From Bacteroidota bacterium (GTDB lineage: Bacteria > Bacteroidota > Bacteroidia > Flavobacteriales > Flavobacteriaceae): 7,705 bases of DNA. Position numbers and translations under genes: made by a program. A model generated the notes under the pieces. The model did not search any database and had not been told where the DNA came from. It saw nothing but the letters and a program-made list of their open reading frames with translations. Of this stretch, positions 5,119 through 7,705 are shown piece after piece (positions within the stretch are counted from its first letter, which is position 1; every line of letters begins with the position of its first letter). The stretch covers positions 1-7,705 of the forward strand of contig JADFSQ010000081.1 in the NCBI GenBank assembly GCA_022560715.1. The letters are read 5' to 3'.

Positions 5119-6668
5119 ATTTTTCAGAAAAAGACATACAACAAATAGAAGAAAAAGGATTAACACTTGATAAAGTAAACACTCAAATAGACCTTTTTAA
5201 AAAAGGAGTGTCTTTTATAAATCTTGAAAGTGCTGCAACACTAGGAAAAGGAATTCTTTCTTTAAATACAGAGGAAACCCAAAAGTATGTTGCTCTTTTT
5301 GACAGTAAACGAGACGACCTTTCTATAGTAAAATTTGTACCGGCTTCTGGCGCAGCAACACGAATGTTCAAGTTTCTGTTTCTGTTTATTAAAACGTATA
5401 ATCCTTCACAAGAAAGTATTAATTCGTACATAAATAAGCATAAAGATAGAAAACTTTCATTGTTTTTAGTAGGTTTAGAAAAGCTCCCTTTTTTTGAAGA
5501 AGTTGTCCGTAAAACCCATAAGAAAATCCCAAATTTTAACGACTTGCCTTATAACGAGAAGTGCGTTGAGTTTATAAAAACAATGTTGAACGAAGATCGA
5601 TTAAACTTTTCTTCTTTTCCGAAAGGATTATTGCCTTTTCATAGATATAAAAAACATGTTTCTACTGCTTTTGAAGAGCATTTATTTGAAGCTGCCTTAT
5701 ACGCTTCAGGGAACAACCAAGCCGATTTGCTTTTTACAATTTCCGAAAAGCACAACCATAAATTTGATGAAGAATTTAAATTCATTGAAGAAGATGTAGA
5801 AGAAAAAACCAATACAACATTTAATATTTCGTTTTCATATCAAAAAAACTCTACCGATACTATTGCAGTTACAAACCAAAATGAACCTTTTAGAAACGAT
5901 GATGGAAATTTAGTGTTTAGACCTTCAGGACATGGCGCGTTATTAGAAAATCTTAATGAAATTGAAGCTGATATTGTATTTATTAAAAACATAGATAATG
6001 TTGTTGTAAATAAATTTAAAGAAGAAGTAGTTTATTTTAAAAAATTACTTGGAGGTATTTTGCTCCAAATCCAACAGCGAACATTTTTGTATTTAAAGCG
6101 TTTGGAAAATAAGGATTTAAAAGAAGAAGAACTTTTTGAAATGCTTCAATTTTTATCAGAAAAACTGAATGTGTCAATAGTTAGTGAATTCGAAAAATAT
6201 TCGATTAAATCTCAAATAGAGTATTTAAGAGAAAAACTCAACAAACCCATTCGTGTTTGTGGAATGGTAAAAAATGAAGGCGAACCTGGAGGAGGACCGT
6301 TTTGGGTAAATGACGAAAACGGTACAGTATCATTACAAATCGTAGAGTCGGCTCAAATTGATAAAAAGAATAAACATCAAAAAGAAATACTAAAAAATGC
6401 AACCCATTTTAATCCGGTAGATTTAGTTTGCGGAATTAAAAATTATAAAGGAGAACCTTTTGATCTTACCAATTTTGTTGATGACAATACTGCTTTTATA
6501 ACGATGAAAACAAAAACAGGAAAAGACTTAAAAGCACTTGAATTACCAGGTTTATGGAACGGAAGTATGGCGTTTTGGAACACCATTTTTGTAGAAGTGC
6601 CTTTAATTACCTTTAATCCTGTTAAAACAGTAAACGATTTGTTAAAACCTCAACATCAACTCATTTGA
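5115..6668 (+). CDS. DUF4301 family protein, function unknown
   Basis: This soluble protein of 517 residues belongs to the Bacteroidota family DUF4301. No signal peptide or membrane segment is seen. Conserved-looking blocks are KFVPASGAATRMFK (73-86), LLPFHRYKKHVSTAFEEHL (172-190), FRPSGHGALLENLN (268-281), KNIDNV (291-296), VCGMVKNEGEPGGGPFW (381-397), LPGLWNGSMAFWNT (477-490) and NPVKTVNDLLKPQHQ (501-515). Several blocks recall UDP-sugar pyrophosphorylases: a glycine-rich loop with TRM, a GHG segment, and NIDN. A nucleotidyltransferase-like fold is therefore possible, but that is my inference. The start is a TTG at 5115 overlapping the kinase stop as TTGA. No other start is plausible, since the next in-frame Met is residue 84, past the first conserved block. 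The gene keeps the tight packing of the cluster and overlaps arfB in the same way. Confidence 0.85.
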   Translation: MNFSEKDIQQIEEKGLTLDKVNTQIDLFKKGVSFINLESAATLGKGILSLNTEETQKYVALFDSKRDDLSIVKFVPASGAATRMFKFLFLFIKTYNPSQESINSYINKHKDRKLSLFLVGLEKLPFFEEVVRKTHKKIPNFNDLPYNEKCVEFIKTMLNEDRLNFSSFPKGLLPFHRYKKHVSTAFEEHLFEAALYASGNNQADLLFTISEKHNHKFDEEFKFIEEDVEEKTNTTFNISFSYQKNSTDTIAVTNQNEPFRNDDGNLVFRPSGHGALLENLNEIEADIVFIKNIDNVVVNKFKEEVVYFKKLLGGILLQIQQRTFLYLKRLENKDLKEEELFEMLQFLSEKLNVSIVSEFEKYSIKSQIEYLREKLNKPIRVCGMVKNEGEPGGGPFWVNDENGTVSLQIVESAQIDKKNKHQKEILKNATHFNPVDLVCGIKNYKGEPFDLTNFVDDNTAFITMKTKTGKDLKALELPGLWNGSMAFWNTIFVEVPLITFNPVKTVNDLLKPQHQLI

Positions 6669-7075
6669 TTTTGAAAACGGATTTATTAATATCTGAATTA
6701 TCTTTTAAAGCTGTTAGAAGTAGTGGAGCTGGAGGACAACACATTAATAAAGTGTCCTCTAAAGTTATGCTCTCTTTTGATGTTTTAAAATCTGAAGCCT
6801 TATCTGAAAAAGAAAAAGAACTTCTCTTAAAAAGGTTAAGCACTAAACTTACGAAACAACACATTTTAATTTTAAATAGTGACGAAAGCAGAAGCCAACA
6901 TAAAAATAAGGAGTTGGTAACAAAGCGATTTATAGATTTAATTAACGAAGGGTTAATTGTCCCCAAAGAACGAAAGCCAACAAAAATCCCTAAAGCGGTT
7001 GTTAAAAAACGTCAAGAAGACAAACGTAAACATTCTATAAAAAAAGGACATAGAAAAAAACCAGATGTAGATTAA
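6665..7075 (+). CDS. arfB: Alternative ribosome-rescue aminoacyl-tRNA hydrolase ArfB
   Basis: ArfB (YaeJ, ICT1-like) enters ribosomes stalled at the 3' end of broken mRNAs and hydrolyses the peptidyl-tRNA without a stop codon. The 136-residue protein has the release-factor catalytic loop SSGAGGQHINK (19-29, GGQ at 23-25), the following VSSKV, the DESRSQHKNK block (73-82), and a strongly basic C-terminal tail from KERKPTKIPK to KKPDVD. That tail is the part known to lie in the empty mRNA entry tunnel. No codon-recognition domain is present, and the length fits ArfB, not RF1/RF2. The first in-frame Met is residue 35, beyond GGQ, so the start must be TTG: either 6665, overlapping the DUF4301 stop as TTGA, or 6671, two codons later. 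I take 6665. The downstream gene follows after 14 bases with no terminator in between. Confidence 0.93.
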   Translation: MILKTDLLISELSFKAVRSSGAGGQHINKVSSKVMLSFDVLKSEALSEKEKELLLKRLSTKLTKQHILILNSDESRSQHKNKELVTKRFIDLINEGLIVPKERKPTKIPKAVVKKRQEDKRKHSIKKGHRKKPDVD

Positions 7076-7089
7076 TAGATTGTTAAATT

Positions 7090-7705
7090 ATGAATATTGA
7101 TGTAATTTCATTGATAAAGTTTGGGAATAAAGAAAGAATTGAAAATCTTTTTAAAAAGGGAGAGATTTATATGAACAGCATCAAAAGGTTAAGAGAATTT
7201 GAAAAAAAAGGAATTGGTGATGAGTATGAAAGTAGTACAAGTATTAAAAACATAACTAATGCTAAAATAACTCTAGAAATTCCTGACAATCCTATCTTAT
7301 TAAAAACTAATAAAATTCATTTACATCATTTCCTAACTGACCCTAAAGGAAATATTTATTCGACCTATGCTATTTCAAACCTTTTATTTAAAACAAAATC
7401 TACACATAGAATTGATAGGCGAATGGTAATCTTTGGCTCACATTGTGTAATAATTAAAGATGTGCAAAAATTCACTCAGAATATATTCAGTAAATTAACA
7501 GAGCTAGGGTTAAAATATTCACATAGATTAGTCAAATATCATAACTATAATAAAAACAATCATGATTTAGGTTTCTTTGATAAATCCCATTTGCTTAGTT
7601 ATCAGAAGGAGCATAGAATAATTGCTTGGACCAACAATGAACAACCATTAAAATTTAGCATCGGATCGATTGAAAAATATGCTGAAATATATGAAAGTAA
7701 TGATT
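7090..7705 (+). CDS. Hypothetical protein, N-terminal 205 residues (runs off window)
   Basis: The frame opens with ATG at 7090 (MNIDVISLIKFGNKERIENL) and has no stop up to the window edge. The composition looks like a soluble protein; there is no signal peptide or membrane segment. Segments that look conserved are KFGNKERIENLFKKGEIYMN (10-29), REFEKKGIGDEYE (35-47), FGSHCVIIKDVQKFTQ (about 115-130), and near the window end SYQKEHRIIAW followed by KFSIGSIEKYAEI. From memory, this order of motifs (FG..E.i..l...G.iYmN, then GD.yE, then YQ.E.RI with iG.i..) recurs in an uncharacterised bacterial family; I cannot name it. The gene is 14 bases after arfB and could be read from the same transcript. 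No separate promoter box is visible. Function unknown. Confidence 0.75.
   Translation, partial: MNIDVISLIKFGNKERIENLFKKGEIYMNSIKRLREFEKKGIGDEYESSTSIKNITNAKITLEIPDNPILLKTNKIHLHHFLTDPKGNIYSTYAISNLLFKTKSTHRIDRRMVIFGSHCVIIKDVQKFTQNIFSKLTELGLKYSHRLVKYHNYNKNNHDLGFFDKSHLLSYQKEHRIIAWTNNEQPLKFSIGSIEKYAEIYESND

Noticed and set aside
5183..5431. Minus-strand 82-codon frame inside the DUF4301 gene
   Set aside because: It is antisense to the conserved VPASGAATRM region and has no supporting features.
6661..6966. Minus-strand 101-codon frame opposite arfB
   Set aside because: It is antisense to the GGQ domain of ArfB, which is unmistakable; the long open frame follows from codon bias.

Overview
The window looks like AT-rich chromosomal DNA from a member of the Bacteroidota, most likely a Flavobacteriaceae relative. 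The evidence is the protein sequences, the near absence of Shine-Dalgarno sites, and several upstream matches to the Bacteroidota -7 promoter box TAnnTTTG. No rRNA, tRNA, CRISPR array or phage gene is visible.

Layout. At the left end (1-310, minus) lies the 5' part of an unrecognised gene. Next, also on the minus strand, is sahH (S-adenosylhomocysteine hydrolase). It is followed by a post-stop palindrome and a good intrinsic terminator with a GAAA loop. A compact divergent promoter region separates sahH from a long plus-strand cluster: an Sfp-type 4'-phosphopantetheinyl transferase, a GGGP/PcrB-type prenylglyceryl phosphate synthase, [a REP-type mobile unit], the transporter PnuC, a NadR-like nicotinamide riboside kinase, a DUF4301 protein, and the ribosome-rescue hydrolase ArfB. 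A gene of unknown function begins 14 bases after arfB and runs off the right end.

The plus-strand genes are packed like an operon: TAAATG abutment, a 40-base overlap, and two consecutive 4-base TTGA overlaps that force TTG starts. PnuC and the kinase form an evident unit that imports nicotinamide riboside and traps it as NMN for NAD synthesis. The other members (carrier-protein activation, prenyl-ether lipid synthesis, ribosome rescue) share no obvious pathway and look like a conserved housekeeping cluster.

The most unusual segment is 3232-3842. A REP-associated tyrosine transposase (RAYT, HUH/Y1 type) sits between two nearly identical 27-base palindromes in inverted orientation, inserted in the operon between the prenyl synthase and pnuC. 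The transposase keeps its HUH motif but seems to lack, by an in-frame deletion, the short segment that carries the catalytic tyrosine in this family. Other points of interest are a possible nucleotidyltransferase fold hidden in DUF4301, and the unknown gene at the right end, which has recognisable conserved-looking motifs but no known function.
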